Shown in pieces: positions 50,682 through 59,692 of a DNA stretch of 64,000 nt (positions are counted from its first letter, which is position 1; each line of letters begins with the position of its first letter). This stretch comes from DATGUP01 sp035301265 (GTDB lineage: Bacteria; Bacillota; Bacilli; Bacillales; Amphibacillaceae). Position numbers and translations under genes: made by a program. Below the pieces are notes generated by a model. It saw nothing but the letters and a program-made list of their open reading frames with translations. It made no database searches and was not told the DNA's origin. The DNA is taken from assembly GCA_035301265.1 (NCBI GenBank), contig DATGUP010000013.1:22483-86482 (forward strand), read 5' to 3'.

Positions 50682-53600
50682 GTGAAACTTGTCAATACAT
50701 CTGTCAAACGTCCAGTCGGCGTCATTATGATCGTCCTTGCTGTGATTGCACTTGGCATTGTCTCCGTCCGAAATTTGCAAGTTGATCTGTTTCCAGAAAT
50801 TGACTTACCGATTGCTGTTGTTGCAACAAGCTATGAAGACGCCGCACCGGAAGATGTTGAAAACCTTGTTAGCAGGCCGATTGAATCTGCAGTCAGCTCT
50901 GTCGAAGGTATAGAAACGATTCAATCGCAATCGCAGTCCGGCTCATCGCTTGTTTTAATGATGTTTAAAAACGGGACGGATCTCGACCAGGCGCTTTTGG
51001 ATGTTCGAGAAAAAGTCGATCAAGTAAAAGGATTATTGCCTGAACAAGCTAACGATCCAAGCGTCATCCGTTTCAATCCGGATCAAATGCCTGTTATTTG
51101 GGTCAGCTTGACCGGAAAAGATCCGGAGGTGCTCACCGAGTTAGCCGACGAGCAAATCGTCCCTTATTTTGAACGTCAGGGCGGTGTCGCATCGGTTAAT
51201 ATCGAAGGTGGAAAAGAGCGGGAAATCCAGGTTGTGCTCGATAAAGCGAAACTCAAGCAGTACGGCTTAAACGCGGAGACGGTCACACAAGCTTTGAATA
51301 GTTCCAATCAATCCGTATCCGCCGGTACTGTAGAAAAAGGCAACCAAGATTTGCAAATTCGTGTTACAGGCGAGTTTACCTCGCTTGATGACATTAAACA
51401 GACGGTTTTACAGACAGAAACGGAGGCAACGGTTCACATCGAGGATGTGGCTGATGTCGTTGAAACGCATAAGGAAACGGAATCTGAAACATTCGTGAAT
51501 GGCGACTCATCGCTTGTGCTATCTTTTATGAAAAAAACGGATAGTAACACCGTCGAAGTAGCCCGAAATGTCAAAGATGGGATTGAGAGTCTCCAAGCTG
51601 AACTGCCGGACGGTGTCAATCTCGATGTTGTTATTGACACGGCTGAATTTATCGAGCTATCGATTGACTCCGTCATTCAAAACATTCTTATCGGTGGTGC
51701 TATTTCAGTATTTATTTTGTTACTCTTTTTGAAAAGTGTGCGGGCGACACTCGTCATCGCCTTTTCAATTCCCATTGCGATCATCTCGACGTTTGCTCTT
51801 ATGTACTTTACCGGAGAAACTTTAAACGTCCTAACCCTTGGTGGTCTTGCACTTGGTATCGGGATGATGGTGGATAGTTCTATCGTTATTTTAGAACATA
51901 TTTATACCTACCGGCAGCGCGGTTACAGTTTAATGGAGTCAGCTACAAAAGGGGCATCCGAACTCGCTCCGGCCGTTATAGCCTCAACGACAACGACTTT
52001 AGTCGTCTTTTTACCGATCATTTACGTTGAAGGCATTGCATCGGACTTATTCACACCGCTTGCTTTAGCCGTATCGTTTTCGCTTATCACATCGCTTATC
52101 GTTGCTGTGACCCTTGTGCCGATGCTTTCTTCTAAACTATTGTCTAAAGCGATGAGCGATGACGGACGACGCTATTGGTTCAACCGTTTATTGTATAAAG
52201 TGGCCAGTGGTTATCAGCGTGTATTGCGCTGGGTTCTCGGCCATCGGAAAATGACCGTAGCTGGTACAGTCGTTGCGATCATAGCAAGTTTAGCCTTGAT
52301 TCCATTTATTGGCGCGGAATTTATTCCGGCTTCAGACCAAGGCCAGATGCAAATCACAGTCGAAACAGCACCGGGGAGTTCGTTAGAGCATATTCAATCG
52401 ATTACGGAAGACATCAATGACAAATTGCACGATTACGAACCGTTGATGGAAACGAACTTTGTAAGTATAGGCAGCGGTGCCGAATTCGACGGAGATATTG
52501 GCAGTGCCGATACGGCCACTTATATGATCCAACTCATCCCGGCTCCTGACAGGGATAAAACAACAGATGACATCGTCAAGGCGATTGATGACGACTTGCA
52601 GGATATTCCAGGAGCCGATATTACCGTCAGTTCTTTAGAAGGATCGATGGATCTTGGCAATCCAATCCAGATTCAATTGAACGGCCCAGAACATGATGTG
52701 TTGCGCGATTTGGCAGAAGATGTCGTAGCGGAAATCGATGCGATCGATGGTGTGCATAACCCGGAATCCGCTGCATCGGAAGGCATTCCGCAAATGACGA
52801 TAAACATCGATGAGGAAAAGGCTGCTGCATACGGCCTCGATCAACAGCAAATCCAAAGCCAAATCCAGCTGCAATTTACCGGACAGACCGTGACCCAATA
52901 CCGCGAAGAAGGCCACGAGATGGATGTTACGCTCATTTACCCGGAGGATGAGCGCCGTACGATTAGCGATTTGCAAAATATGCAAATCCAATCGCCAAGC
53001 GGTGCTACGATTCCGCTGGAAGATGTGGCCGAGTTAAAACACGTCCAAGGCCCTGTGTCGTTGTTGCGACAAGACCAGCAGCCACAAATGAATGTATCGA
53101 GTGATGTGATCGATCGCGATTTAGGAAGTGTTGTATCTGATATCGAAACTCGTCTCGACAACATGGATATGCCCGAAGGTTACACGTACCAAATCGGCGG
53201 TCAGGCTGAGGATATGGCCGAATCGTTTGCCGACTTAGCTGTTGCGCTTGTGTTTTCCATATTTCTCGTTTACGCTGTCATGGCCGTTCAATTCGAGAAT
53301 TTCTTGTTTCCGTTTATTATCATGTTCTCGTTACCGACGACGGTTGTGGGCGTCTTGCTCGGTTTATTCGTGACCGGTCTGCCGCTTAGCATCCCCGGTT
53401 TTATCGGCATCATTATGCTGGCAGGTATCGTCGTTAATAACTCGATCGTGCTTGTTGACTATATCAACATATTAAGGCGAGGCGGCATGGATCGTTACGA
53501 GGCGATTCTGGAAGCCGGACGCAGCCGGTTGCGCCCGATTTTAATGACGACATTGACGACGATGCTCGCTATGATTCCACTCGCAATCGCATTAGGTGAA

Positions 53601-53747
53601 GGAGCGGAGACGCAACAGCCGCTTGCGGTGACGATCATTTTTGGACTCGGTGTATCGAGCTTGTTTACACTCTTTTTAATCCCGGTCATTTACACATTGT
53701 TTGATGACTTGACAGCTAAACTAACCCGCCGTCGAAAAAAAGCATAA
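50682..53747 (+). CDS. swrC: RND efflux pump (HAE1/SwrC-like)
   Basis: Proton-driven exporter of the AcrB/HAE1 superfamily. It has 1021 residues with twelve predicted helices, one N-terminal (11-31) and the rest in two clusters (about 330-540 and 855-1010), separated by two large extracytoplasmic loops. FFPEI-like DLFPEIDLPIAVV near residue 35, GGLALGIGMMVDSSIVILEHIYTYR near residue 390 (the proton-relay Asp in helix 4), and PVIYTLFDDL at the end are characteristic. In B. subtilis SwrC supports surfactin self-resistance and swarming; the substrate here is unknown. GTG start with GAAGGAG. Confidence 0.93.
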   Translation: MKLVNTSVKRPVGVIMIVLAVIALGIVSVRNLQVDLFPEIDLPIAVVATSYEDAAPEDVENLVSRPIESAVSSVEGIETIQSQSQSGSSLVLMMFKNGTDLDQALLDVREKVDQVKGLLPEQANDPSVIRFNPDQMPVIWVSLTGKDPEVLTELADEQIVPYFERQGGVASVNIEGGKEREIQVVLDKAKLKQYGLNAETVTQALNSSNQSVSAGTVEKGNQDLQIRVTGEFTSLDDIKQTVLQTETEATVHIEDVADVVETHKETESETFVNGDSSLVLSFMKKTDSNTVEVARNVKDGIESLQAELPDGVNLDVVIDTAEFIELSIDSVIQNILIGGAISVFILLLFLKSVRATLVIAFSIPIAIISTFALMYFTGETLNVLTLGGLALGIGMMVDSSIVILEHIYTYRQRGYSLMESATKGASELAPAVIASTTTTLVVFLPIIYVEGIASDLFTPLALAVSFSLITSLIVAVTLVPMLSSKLLSKAMSDDGRRYWFNRLLYKVASGYQRVLRWVLGHRKMTVAGTVVAIIASLALIPFIGAEFIPASDQGQMQITVETAPGSSLEHIQSITEDINDKLHDYEPLMETNFVSIGSGAEFDGDIGSADTATYMIQLIPAPDRDKTTDDIVKAIDDDLQDIPGADITVSSLEGSMDLGNPIQIQLNGPEHDVLRDLAEDVVAEIDAIDGVHNPESAASEGIPQMTINIDEEKAAAYGLDQQQIQSQIQLQFTGQTVTQYREEGHEMDVTLIYPEDERRTISDLQNMQIQSPSGATIPLEDVAELKHVQGPVSLLRQDQQPQMNVSSDVIDRDLGSVVSDIETRLDNMDMPEGYTYQIGGQAEDMAESFADLAVALVFSIFLVYAVMAVQFENFLFPFIIMFSLPTTVVGVLLGLFVTGLPLSIPGFIGIIMLAGIVVNNSIVLVDYINILRRGGMDRYEAILEAGRSRLRPILMTTLTTMLAMIPLAIALGEGAETQQPLAVTIIFGLGVSSLFTLFLIPVIYTLFDDLTAKLTRRRKKA

Positions 53748-54070
53748 CGACATAAAGACATCTCCTTGTCCCAGCGGCAAGGAGATTGTTTTGATGATTG
53801 GCTGCAACCGTTGCTGAAGTTTTCATATTACGTTGGTGGAAGCTGGAATTTCCTTCAAAGCCTGTGCTATTATTTGTCAGCAACGTCATTCACTATCATT
53901 TAAGCGATGCATGACAAGGTTAAGAGCACATTTTTAAGCTCGATACGCTGATCGCAATCATCTCAGTTTATTCGATCATTTGAGTCGACACACGCTTTTG
54001 TGGTATTTTTAAACTGTATCAGCCAACGATAAACAAGAGTAGATAGATCGAACAGAAAGGAACGAACAAC
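53748..54070 (+). other. Intergenic region swrC-like to gnd
   Basis: 323 bases. It contains the pump operon terminator (53760-53792) and a weak candidate promoter for gnd (TTGAGT 53980-53985, 18-base spacer, TATTTT 54004-54009). No ORF with a ribosome binding site and no repeat was recognised. Confidence 0.4.
53760..53792 (+). terminator. Terminator of the RND efflux operon
   Basis: ATCTCCTTG (53760-53768) pairs perfectly with CAAGGAGAT (53778-53786), followed by TGTTTT. Confidence 0.9.
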
Positions 54071-55486
54071 ATGACAAAACAGCAAATCGGCGTCATCGGC
54101 CTTGCCGTTATGGGAAAAAACTTAGCATTGAATATTGAATCGCGCGGCTTCTCCGTCTCCGTCTATAACCGTTCGCCGGAAAAAACCGAGCAAATGATGA
54201 ATGAGGAGGCGAGAGATAAAAACATTGTCGGTACATACAGTATCGAAGAATTTGTCCATTCATTGGAAAAACCGCGCAAAATTTTGCTTATGGTGAAAGC
54301 CGGTCGTGCCACCGATGCTACAATCGAAGCTCTGCTGCCGCATTTGGAACGCGGCGATATTTTAATCGATGGGGGCAATACCTTTTTCCAAGATACGCAA
54401 CGCCGTAACCAGGAGTTGGAAAAACACGGCATTCATTTTATCGGCACCGGAGTCTCCGGTGGGGAAGAAGGGGCTTTAAAAGGGCCATCGATCATGCCCG
54501 GTGGTCAAAAAGAAGCGCATGAACGCGTGCGCCCTATTTTAGAGGCGATCGCGGCTAAAGTTGATGGTGAGCCGTGCACAACCTACATCGGCCCAGATGG
54601 AGCAGGGCACTACGTTAAAATGGTGCACAATGGCATCGAATACGGTGATATGCAGCTCATCGGCGAAGCGTATGCCATCATGAAACACATTCTCGGTCTG
54701 GATGCGCAGAAATTGCACGATGTGTTTACTGAGTGGAATAAGGGTGAACTGGACAGCTATTTAATCGAGATTACGGCCGATATTTTTGCCAAAGTTGATG
54801 AGGAAACAGGAAAACCGCTCGTCGATGTCATTCTCGATACCGCTGGCCAAAAAGGAACCGGTAAATGGACAAGCGAAAGCGCTCTTGATTTAGGTGTTCC
54901 GCTACCGATCATCACCGAATCGGTTTTCGCACGCTTTATCTCGGCGATGAAAGATGAGCGCGTCAAAGCAAGTCAAATCCTCTCCGGTCCCGAAGTGAAA
55001 CGGGTAGAAGGTGACAAAGCCGAACTGATCGAAGCTGTTCGTCAAGCGCTGTATATGAGCAAAATTTGTTCGTATGCGCAAGGGTTTGCGCAGATGCGCG
55101 CGGCATCGGATAAATATGACTGGAATCTCGACTACGGTGCGATCGCGATGATTTTCCGCGGCGGTTGCATTATTCGTGCGGCCTTTTTGCAAAAAATTAA
55201 AGACGCTTATGATCGCGATCCAAAACTCACCAATTTGCTGCTCGATCCGTATTTCCAAGCGATCACGGAAAAATATCAAGCAGCGCTTCGCAAGGTTATT
55301 AGCCTTGCTGTGGAAAACGGTATTCCGGTCCCAGGTTTTTCCGCTGCGCTCGCTTATTACGATAGCTACCGTTCGGAACGGCTGCCAGCTAATTTACTTC
55401 AAGCGCAGCGCGACTATTTCGGCGCGCATACGTATCAGCGTGTTGATAAAGAAGGCATTTTCCATACCGAATGGTTGGAGAAATAG
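54071..55486 (+). CDS. gnd: 6-phosphogluconate dehydrogenase, decarboxylating
   Basis: Oxidises 6-phosphogluconate to ribulose-5-phosphate, CO2 and NADPH. It has 471 residues. The Rossmann motif GVIGLAVMGKNLALNI lies at the N-terminus, and the substrate segment IGTGVSGGEEGALKGPSIMPGG near residue 125 and GAGHYVKMVHNGIEYGDMQL near residue 178 (with the catalytic Lys) are present. The C-terminal helical domain has FRGGCIIRAAFL and the YQRVDKEG tail. It lies near zwf, which makes its substrate two steps earlier. An AGAAAGGAACG ribosome binding site is used. Confidence 0.97.
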   Translation: MTKQQIGVIGLAVMGKNLALNIESRGFSVSVYNRSPEKTEQMMNEEARDKNIVGTYSIEEFVHSLEKPRKILLMVKAGRATDATIEALLPHLERGDILIDGGNTFFQDTQRRNQELEKHGIHFIGTGVSGGEEGALKGPSIMPGGQKEAHERVRPILEAIAAKVDGEPCTTYIGPDGAGHYVKMVHNGIEYGDMQLIGEAYAIMKHILGLDAQKLHDVFTEWNKGELDSYLIEITADIFAKVDEETGKPLVDVILDTAGQKGTGKWTSESALDLGVPLPIITESVFARFISAMKDERVKASQILSGPEVKRVEGDKAELIEAVRQALYMSKICSYAQGFAQMRAASDKYDWNLDYGAIAMIFRGGCIIRAAFLQKIKDAYDRDPKLTNLLLDPYFQAITEKYQAALRKVISLAVENGIPVPGFSAALAYYDSYRSERLPANLLQAQRDYFGAHTYQRVDKEGIFHTEWLEK

Positions 55487-55508
55487 AGTTAAATGAGAGG
55501 TTGAGTAA

Positions 55509-55553
55509 AAACAGATTGGATCATTGAAATATTTTTGATCCAATCTGTTTTTT
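55509..55553 (+). terminator. Terminator of gnd
   Basis: AAACAGATTGGATC (55509-55522) pairs perfectly with GATCCAATCTGTTT (55537-55550), followed by further T residues. Confidence 0.95.
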
Positions 55554-55811
55554 GTTCATGCTCGTTAATACCGTTTTACTTTTAAATCGATAGGTAAAAC
55601 CAATTGAAGTATATATACATAAGCGTACCCCGGTTTTGTTGTTTAAAATGATGTATGTTGATCGAAACAGAAGATATTTGCCTACTGCGGGAATTGAACG
55701 TGTCTAAAGATTACTGTAAGCAGATCGTTACGGATTAACGTCACTCATAAATAAACGGTGTCCAGCTTGTTTACAGCTGAACACCGTTTATTACCAGCCT
55801 CTTTTCGTCTT
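55554..55811. other. Gene-free tail between gnd and the cyclase gene
   Basis: AT-rich region without an ORF or promoter that I can support. Its last 60 bases are the solo repeat end at 55743-55803. Confidence 0.4.
55743..55803 (-). repeat. Solo end of the MITE-like element
   Basis: On the minus strand it reads AAGAGGCTGG, then the hairpin AAACGGTGTTCAGCT/AGCTGGACACCGTTT (55753-55789), matching the left end of the element at 47549-47615, with the GGGACAACACCCAGC part missing. No right end follows. The hairpin followed by TTATTTAT may also serve as terminator for the reverse-strand cyclase gene. Confidence 0.75.
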
Positions 55812-56435
55812 TTATTCAATCCGCACGCCTTCAAATAATAGCACCCGTGCTGGTGAGGCGTCTGTCCCTTTAATTCTAAGCGGAGCAGCTACCATGAAAT
55901 AGTCGCCCTCCGAAACATCTTTTAATCGCAACCCTTCCATAATGATGACATCGTGCTGGAACAATGTTCGGTGTGTCGGGTGTTCCGGCTGACTCCGTTC
56001 GATACCAAGCGAATCGATGCCAACGCCTTTGATTCCGATTTCAGCTAAATGCGATGCTGCATCTTCTGCAACAAAAACGAAGTTAAAATCAAACGCATCG
56101 TCGAAGGAATTTTTTGTTTTGAAAATGATGAAATCGTCGCTTTGAATGTCCAACCCTTCTATATCTTGTTTGGTAATCCGATCCTCTAAATGCGTCATAT
56201 CGAACACTTTCACCTGTCCGACTAAATCCTCCATCCGAATGGTCTCCATTGTTTTGCCGTCATTAATCATATGCAGCGGTGAATCGACATGCGTTCCCGT
56301 GTGCAGATCCATCGAAATGCGCGATTCGGTGACATGGCCGTTTGTCACGGTATTAATCTTAGGCTGTTTCTCTTCTTTATTTTTGTAGACGGGCATCCCT
56401 TCGTAAATGGGTGCGGATACATCGTATAGTTTCAT
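55812..56435 (-). CDS. Cyclase-family hydrolase (kynurenine formamidase-like)
   Basis: Metal-dependent amidase/lactonase of the cyclase (PF04199) family. It has 207 residues. The diagnostic motif DLHTGTHVDSPLHMI lies near residue 43, and GIDSLGIERSQPEHPTHRTLF near residue 140 with its His and Glu completes the metal site. Relatives include KynB and isatin hydrolase, so the actual substrate is open; there are no tryptophan-catabolism genes beside it. AAGGAGTGATT precedes the ATG. It is a stand-alone reverse-strand gene between gnd and zwf. Confidence 0.85.
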   Translation of the reverse strand: MKLYDVSAPIYEGMPVYKNKEEKQPKINTVTNGHVTESRISMDLHTGTHVDSPLHMINDGKTMETIRMEDLVGQVKVFDMTHLEDRITKQDIEGLDIQSDDFIIFKTKNSFDDAFDFNFVFVAEDAASHLAEIGIKGVGIDSLGIERSQPEHPTHRTLFQHDVIIMEGLRLKDVSEGDYFMVAAPLRIKGTDASPARVLLFEGVRIE

Positions 56436-56502
56436 TTATAATCACTCCTTTGTATAGTTAAATGATGGCTGATAACATTGCCGGTCGACTTGCTAAATCA
56501 GA

Positions 56503-56531
56503 GCGGTTTGGGATGAATTATCCCAAACCGC
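56503..56531 (-). terminator. Hairpin downstream of zwf
   Basis: GCGGTTTGGGAT (56503-56514) pairs perfectly over 12 bp with ATCCCAAACCGC (56520-56531), loop of 5. On the minus strand only a short T-poor tail follows, so it may act mainly in mRNA stability. It lies 10 bases past the zwf stop. Confidence 0.65.
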
Positions 56532-56540
56532 AGCCATTCG

Positions 56541-58031
56541 TTAATTTTTATCATCGCTTGTCACCGGCCACCAGTGGAATCCGTCGTTTTCCAGCAATTT
56601 GTCCGCTGCCTCAGGTCCCATCGATCCGGCGGGATAATTCGGGAAAGCGGCCTTTTTGTCAGCCCATGTGCCGGAGATCGCATCGATGAATTTCCATGAC
56701 AGCGCCACTTCATCCCAATGGGTGAAATTGGTCATATCCCCGAGAAGGCAGTCATGCAGTAATTTTTCATACGCTTCGGGTGTATTGATACCGCTCGCCC
56801 CGTTGTTGCTGTAGGAGAGCTTAACAGGCTCGGCTACTGGGCCGGCACCTGCTTTTTTCGCATTCAAATAAAGCATGACACCTTCATCCGGATAGATGCT
56901 GATGACAAGAAGATTCGGGTGTTTATCGCTTCGATTGGCGTAATATAAATTCATCGGTATATCTTTAAATTCGACGACAATTTTGGTTGATTTTTCCTTC
57001 ATCCGTTTCCCTGTGCGGATGTAAAACGGCACGCCTGCCCAACGATACGTGTCGATCATGAGCTTGCCGGCGACAAACGTTTCCGTGTTGGATGTCTGTC
57101 CCAAATCATCGCGGTACCCGCTGACCTCGTTTCCATTGATCACCCCTGGTCCGTATTGTCCGCGTACAAAATAGTCATCGACCTCGTCTTTGGCAATCGG
57201 TCTGAGCGCGCGCAGCACTTTCACTTTCTCCGAACGGATATCTTCCGGTGACAGCTTGATCGGCGGCTCCATCGCTAGAAGCGATACCATTTGTAGCATA
57301 TGGTTTTGCACCATGTCGCGGATGGCTCCCGATTCATCATAATATTGCGCACGCTCTTCGACGCCAATCGTTTCACTAGAAGTAATTTGGATATTGGCGA
57401 TAAACCGGTTGTTCCACAAATGTTCGAAAATACCATTGGCAAAGCGGATCACTTCAATGTTTTGCACCATTTCTTTTCCTAAGTAATGGTCGATCCGATA
57501 AATCTGCTCTTCGTCAAAGGCGGCGCGGATGTCGTTGTTCAATTTCTGTGCGGATTTCAAATCGTGACCGAATGGTTTTTCAATGACAAGCCGCGTCCAT
57601 CCGCCGCCTTCTTTCAGACCGTTATCCTTCAAGTTGTTGGCGATCATTCCGAAAAATTCCGGTGCCATCGCCAAGTAAAACATGCGATTACCATCGGTGT
57701 TGTATGTTGTTTCGAGTCGGCGCAACAGCTTGTCCAACTCGACATACGATGCAGCATCAGCGACATTGCTGGATTGGTAGTAGAAGTGGGAAACAAATTT
57801 ATCTAAACCATCGTCTAGATCAAGTGCCTCCTGGATGGATTTCCGAACGTTATTTCGAAACGTGTCATTGGTCCACGGGCGTCGGGCTACACCAACGACA
57901 GCAAAATTTTCACCGATTTTACCATTTCGATACAGTCGATATATCGAAGGAAAAAGTTTGCGTCGTGCTAAATCTCCGGTTGCTCCGAAGATAACAATCA
58001 CTGCTTTCGGTTGTTTATGCTTACTCATCAT
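56541..58031 (-). CDS. zwf: Glucose-6-phosphate dehydrogenase
   Basis: First enzyme of the oxidative pentose phosphate pathway, producing 6-phosphogluconolactone and NADPH. It has 496 residues. The nucleotide motif VIFGATGDLARRKLFPSIY lies near residue 13. The catalytic signature RIDHYLGKEMVQN lies near residue 180 and EKPFGHDLKSA near residue 150. Its product feeds gnd nearby, with an unidentified lactonase step. It starts ATG ATG; the second ATG at 58028 is equally possible. Confidence 0.97.
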   Translation of the reverse strand: MMSKHKQPKAVIVIFGATGDLARRKLFPSIYRLYRNGKIGENFAVVGVARRPWTNDTFRNNVRKSIQEALDLDDGLDKFVSHFYYQSSNVADAASYVELDKLLRRLETTYNTDGNRMFYLAMAPEFFGMIANNLKDNGLKEGGGWTRLVIEKPFGHDLKSAQKLNNDIRAAFDEEQIYRIDHYLGKEMVQNIEVIRFANGIFEHLWNNRFIANIQITSSETIGVEERAQYYDESGAIRDMVQNHMLQMVSLLAMEPPIKLSPEDIRSEKVKVLRALRPIAKDEVDDYFVRGQYGPGVINGNEVSGYRDDLGQTSNTETFVAGKLMIDTYRWAGVPFYIRTGKRMKEKSTKIVVEFKDIPMNLYYANRSDKHPNLLVISIYPDEGVMLYLNAKKAGAGPVAEPVKLSYSNNGASGINTPEAYEKLLHDCLLGDMTNFTHWDEVALSWKFIDAISGTWADKKAAFPNYPAGSMGPEAADKLLENDGFHWWPVTSDDKN

Positions 58032-58078
58032 AGAAGTACCCCGCTTTTCATGTTGTGATCTATCACCCTGAGTATATT

Positions 58079-58107
58079 ATTTTACGGCTATTGAAGTCGG
58101 AAATCAA
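58079..58107 (-). promoter_or_regulatory. Sigma-A promoter of zwf
   Basis: On the minus strand: TTGATT (58107-58102), a 17-base spacer, TAAAAT (58084-58079), about 48 bases before the zwf start. Confidence 0.7.
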
Positions 58108-58178
58108 ATAGGAGCGATTGGGAGCGGTTTAGCGTTGGCTGAACGCATGCCACTGTATCCAGAATGAGGGAGAAACAA

Positions 58179-58235
58179 ATGATAGAAAAGGGAGTGCCAC
58201 AGAAGGCGGCATTCTCTTTTATGTCAAATACATAA
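58179..58235 (+). CDS. Possible 18-residue leader ORF before the polysaccharide genes
   Basis: ATG at 58179 with GAGGGAG 8 bases upstream, ending TAA at 58233. The product begins MIEKGVPQKAAFS. It overlaps the hairpin AAAAGGGAGTGCC/GGCATTCTCTTTT (58186-58220), which ends in T residues. The overlap of a short translated frame with a terminator-like stem resembles a transcription attenuator. No amino-acid bias is seen, so the case is weak. Confidence 0.3.
   Translation: MIEKGVPQKAAFSFMSNT
58186..58220 (+). terminator. Orphan terminator-like hairpin in the polysaccharide gene leader
   Basis: AAAAGGGAGTGCC (58186-58198) pairs with GGCATTCTCTTTT (58208-58220) with two G-T wobbles and a 9-base loop, ending in TTTT. 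No complete gene lies upstream on this strand that needs it, so it may be an attenuator. Confidence 0.5.
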
Positions 58236-58362
58236 TCTGTGAACCCACATCGTATCAATGATAACATGCACCCATGTCAGTAAAATGATTCTAGGGATTA
58301 TATTTAAGCGGCTTTCCGGCGATACTTATGATGGTTGTTAAAATCTCAAAGGAAAGACGATT

Positions 58363-59670
58363 ATGAATCCCTCATTATATATGCGGAGTGAGCCGGCCAA
58401 ACGAATCGAACATTTATTTGTCTATTTCATCTTGCTTCAACCGGTATTAGATATATCCGCTTACTTCGATCTTTTGATTTCGGATTTGTTTCGGTTATTG
58501 GCTATGGGACTTGGTGCCGTATACATTGTTTTACATCCCAAAGCGAAGAAGAAAAAAACACTTCTCTATTTTATCGTACTCATCGTTTTTATCGTTCTCC
58601 ACTTATCGATCAATGTCTGGGTGAAAGCTCCATTCCATAGTCAAACTGAGTTGACATATACGATTAAGACAGCCTTTTTTCCTGAAATGGTCATCGTCTA
58701 TGCATTGGTCACGCTGTCGTTTTGCCGACAGAGAAATGAACAGACATCCATCCTTCGTTTTATACCGATCAATATTGGTTTTATCAGCGCTATCATGCTG
58801 CTGGCGACATTAACAGATTCGGGAAATAGAACGTATGGGGCGCTTGCGAAGGCAGGTCACTCCGGTTGGTTTTTTTCTGGTAATGAATTGAGCGCGATTA
58901 TGGCTATGGGTTTTCCGATCATCGTTCTGTCGTTACTTACAGTGAATTCGCTAGCGAAAAAATGCATCATCCTCCCATTGGTAGGAATCGTTATTTGGTC
59001 GATGTTAACGATCGGCACAAAAGTGAGTTTTGGCGCTGTGCTCATAAGTTTGGTTACAGCTGTTTTCGCATCAAGCATCAACGCTATGCGCAATAAGAAA
59101 AATCGGTTCGATCTAACGCTCGTCAGTTTGTTATTCATAATCACGATTCTCGTTATGCCAGAGACACCGATTGGCAACAATTTAAATGTATTGTTAATCC
59201 CACATGAAGATGAATCAACGGGTGAGGTCGAACAAGACGATGTCATTAAAACAAAGCCGCAACTGTTAAGTGGAAGACGCGCGTTTTTAGAACAGCTCAA
59301 TGAGCAATATCGACGCGCTCCCTTCATACAAAAGATGTTTGGCATGGGCTATGGTGGCAACTTTGTCGATGAGCCAAAATTGGTGGAAATGGATGCTATT
59401 GACTTGTTTTTTAATTTTGGTTTGATCGGCATCATCATTTTGTTGTTACCTGTTCTTTATATAGGGTACCGGATCATCGCTAACATCATCTATACACGTT
59501 TGACAGCAGTGGATCAGCCGTTGCTTTTTACAGGCCTTGCCGTTGGTCTTGGATTCGGCACTGCTTTTGTTGCAGGGCACGTGGTATCAGCTCCAGCAGC
59601 TAGCATTTATCTTGCTGCCTTGCTCAGCCACTTACTCGTCTTAAGCGAAAAAAGACAGAAATCGACATAA
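58363..59670 (+). CDS. O-antigen ligase/polymerase-family membrane protein
   Basis: 435-residue polytopic protein with ten or more predicted helices. Its Wzy_C-like region is visible as LLSGRRAFLEQLNEQYRRAPFIQKMFGMGYGGNF near residue 305 in a long extracytoplasmic loop, followed by MDAIDLFFNFGLIGIIILL, the H/D-containing segment typical of the O-antigen ligase superfamily. It probably polymerises or ligates lipid-linked surface polysaccharide units outside the membrane. It heads a row of glycosyltransferase genes. An AAAGGAAAGACG site precedes the ATG. Confidence 0.85.
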   Translation: MNPSLYMRSEPAKRIEHLFVYFILLQPVLDISAYFDLLISDLFRLLAMGLGAVYIVLHPKAKKKKTLLYFIVLIVFIVLHLSINVWVKAPFHSQTELTYTIKTAFFPEMVIVYALVTLSFCRQRNEQTSILRFIPINIGFISAIMLLATLTDSGNRTYGALAKAGHSGWFFSGNELSAIMAMGFPIIVLSLLTVNSLAKKCIILPLVGIVIWSMLTIGTKVSFGAVLISLVTAVFASSINAMRNKKNRFDLTLVSLLFIITILVMPETPIGNNLNVLLIPHEDESTGEVEQDDVIKTKPQLLSGRRAFLEQLNEQYRRAPFIQKMFGMGYGGNFVDEPKLVEMDAIDLFFNFGLIGIIILLLPVLYIGYRIIANIIYTRLTAVDQPLLFTGLAVGLGFGTAFVAGHVVSAPAASIYLAALLSHLLVLSEKRQKST

Positions 59671-59692
59671 TGACGTATAGGGGACGGAGAAA

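Larger units (their letters stand above)
58032..58362. other. Divergent intergenic region zwf / polysaccharide genes
   Basis: 331 bases. It holds the zwf promoter on the minus strand (58079-58107), and on the plus strand a short leader ORF (58179-58235) overlapping a hairpin (58186-58220). No plus-strand promoter could be fixed. Confidence 0.45.
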
